A DNA stretch of 6,653 bases from Chloroflexota bacterium. GTDB lineage: Bacteria; Chloroflexota; Anaerolineae; Aggregatilineales; Phototrophicaceae. The notes beneath the pieces are model-generated. The model did not search any database, was not told where the DNA came from, and saw only the letters and a list, made by a program, of their open reading frames with translations. The number at the start of each line of letters is the position of its first letter. The first letter of the stretch is position 1. Where the stretch lies: positions 1-6,653 of the forward strand of contig JAEVZT010000446.1 of the NCBI GenBank assembly GCA_023392115.1. Direction: 5' to 3'. The position numbers and the translations under genes are program-made. Shown piece by piece: positions 5,730 to 6,653 of the stretch.

Positions 5730-6442
5730 CTTCTCTTACTCTCTTCTATCGCCGCCTTGATATCCTCGCCCACCGCTTCGATCGACTGATCGGCGTTGAT
5801 ACGGCGCACCAGCCCCTTGGCGTCGAAGTAGTTGATCAACGGCGTGGTCGTCTCGACGAACGTGTCGATCCGCTTGAGGATCGCATGGGCGCTCGCGTCG
5901 TCTGGGCGGCGCACCAGTTCCGCGCCGGTTTCAGTTTCAACCGCCTTCAGTCGCGGCGGGAATAGGGCGTTGTCCGGGTAGTCGATGAACTCCCATGTGA
6001 TGCCCTCGCTGTTGAAATAGATGTTATAGCTCTTGCCCGTCTGCGCGTGCGTCACGCGCCCGAACGCGCGCTTGAACGCCGTGTACAGGTCGAGTTCGAG
6101 CAGGATGACGGCGTTGACGCGCTCGCCTTTACGCTCAAGGTAGCCTTCAAGCCACTGCGCCTGTGCCGGTGTGCGCGGGTAGCCGTCGAAGATCACGCCG
6201 TTCTGCGCGTCGGGCTGGTTGAGCCGGTCTTCGACGACTTCGTTCGTCGTCGCGTCGTCGACCAACCGACCTTCCGCCATGATCGTCTGCACGCGCCGGG
6301 CGAGGTCGTCCTCGCGCGTCCGCATGGCGCGGAACAGGTCGCCTGTCGAGACGTGCGGGATGCCGTACTGCTCGCGGATGAACTTCGCCTGTTCACCCTT
6401 GCCCGCGCCCTGCACGCCCATGAGGATGATGTATAAAGCCAT
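5726..6442 (-). CDS. adk: Adenylate kinase
   Basis: The enzyme interconverts ATP plus AMP and two ADP in the cytoplasm. The 238-residue product has the P-loop GVQGAGKG (9-16), the AMP-binding segment VSTGDLFRAMR (31-41), and VIFDGYPRTPAQAQWL with Arg90. Its lid domain is about 128-180 and is followed by Lys190-Arg191. Lid arginines matching E. coli Arg119, Arg123, Arg156 and Arg167 can be placed. Two things are odd. The residue after GKG is Glu17 where the family nearly always has Thr or Ser. The lid also contains an insertion (about 147-170, GITWEFIDYPDNALFPPRLK), making the protein some 24 residues longer than E. coli's; it lacks the four-cysteine zinc site. The ATG start has GGAG seven bases upstream (6450-6453). 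secY, a frequent upstream neighbour, is not within the 211 bases available. Confidence 0.93.
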   Translation of the reverse strand: MALYIILMGVQGAGKGEQAKFIREQYGIPHVSTGDLFRAMRTREDDLARRVQTIMAEGRLVDDATTNEVVEDRLNQPDAQNGVIFDGYPRTPAQAQWLEGYLERKGERVNAVILLELDLYTAFKRAFGRVTHAQTGKSYNIYFNSEGITWEFIDYPDNALFPPRLKAVETETGAELVRRPDDASAHAILKRIDTFVETTTPLINYFDAKGLVRRINADQSIEAVGEDIKAAIEESKRS

Positions 6443-6473
6443 TTTGGGACTCCAATGGTGGGAATGACACCGA

Positions 6474-6491
6474 GGAGCGCTATAGCGCCCC
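6474..6491. repeat. Palindrome upstream of adk
   Basis: GCGCTATAGCGC (6477-6488) is a perfect 12-bp palindrome, extended by two further pairs after one mismatch on each side. It lies about 35 bases upstream of the adk start, in the probable leader or promoter region. It could be an operator or an mRNA hairpin. A second small hairpin, CTTCG/CGAAG with a GTTA loop, is at 6516-6529. I found no convincing promoter in 6443-6548. Confidence 0.45.
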
Positions 6492-6561
6492 CGAGTCGCT
6501 TACTGCAAAGTAGTACTTCGGTTACGAAGAAATGTAAGTGTATTTCTGACCCCACCCCCGC

Positions 6562-6653
6562 CCCCTCCCCGAATTCGGAGAGGGGTGAATTGCATTGTTT
6601 GCGCCCTCCCCTGAATTCGGGGGAGGGAAGCGACCGAAGGTCGCGGGGAGGGG
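6562..6653. repeat. Cluster of GC-rich palindromes, possible dispersed intergenic repeat
   Basis: Three hairpins are packed here. 6562-6585 pairs a C-rich arm with a G-rich arm around GAATTC, 12 bp with one mismatch. 6604-6627 is a near copy of the same design, 12 bp with one G-T pair, about 42 bases away. 6630-6644 is a perfect GCGACC/GGTCGC stem with a GAA loop. The final bases (GGGGAGGGG) repeat the G-rich arm and run off the edge. No T-tract follows on either strand, so these are not plain terminators. The doubled, palindromic and C-tract character suggests a repeated intergenic element of the REP or miniature-transposon kind, unproven from one copy. Confidence 0.55.

Noticed and set aside
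6482..6510. TTGCAG...TATAGC as an adk promoter
   Set aside because: The hexamers match only three and four of six positions and the -10 falls within the palindrome; too weak to call.

Overview
This window is a conserved bacterial housekeeping cluster, read entirely on the minus strand. In transcription order (high to low coordinates) it encodes adenylate kinase (adk), methionine aminopeptidase (map), ribosomal proteins L36, S13 and S11 (rpmJ, rpsM, rpsK), the RNA polymerase alpha subunit (rpoA), L17 (rplQ), tRNA pseudouridine synthase A (truA), and L13 and S9 (rplM, rpsI). A strong intrinsic terminator closes the cluster. Beyond it lies the 5' part of an unrecognised gene that runs off the left edge. 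No tRNA, rRNA, CRISPR array, transposase or plus-strand gene is supported.

The organism is a moderately GC-rich bacterium. The order adk-map-rpmJ-rpsM-rpsK-rpoA-rplQ-...-truA-rplM-rpsI is that of Firmicutes and related lineages rather than the E. coli alpha operon, since rpsD is not between rpsK and rpoA. GC-rich coding, heptanucleotide repeats and C-tract/GAATTC palindromes between genes, and a Gly/Met-rich linker in the alpha subunit make me think of Chloroflexota, but this is an impression and not proof. infA, usually between map and rpmJ, is also absent; that 106-base gap instead holds a good sigma70-type promoter.

Layout: 6443-6653 is non-coding, with a 12-bp palindrome near adk and three hairpins at the right edge. 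5726-6442 is adk. 5652-5729 holds two short heptamer arrays between adk and map, one of which supplies the adk stop codon. 4829-5638 is map. 4723-4828 holds the internal promoter. 4609-4722 rpmJ and 4198-4584 rpsM follow. 4057-4197 is a 141-base spacer with three hairpins ahead of rpsK, unusually long for this operon. Then come rpsK, rpoA, rplQ, truA, rplM and rpsI with gaps of 3 to 44 bases. The terminator is at 487-524, and the unknown gene at 1-459.

The genes jointly serve translation and transcription: small- and large-subunit proteins, the polymerase assembly platform, N-terminal Met removal from new proteins, tRNA anticodon-arm modification, and adenylate balance. I do not see a novel defence or metabolic system here. 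The points worth a second look are the rpsK leader hairpins, the heptamer arrays, an unusual glutamate in the adenylate kinase P-loop, the missing infA and rpsD, and the unknown gene at the left edge.
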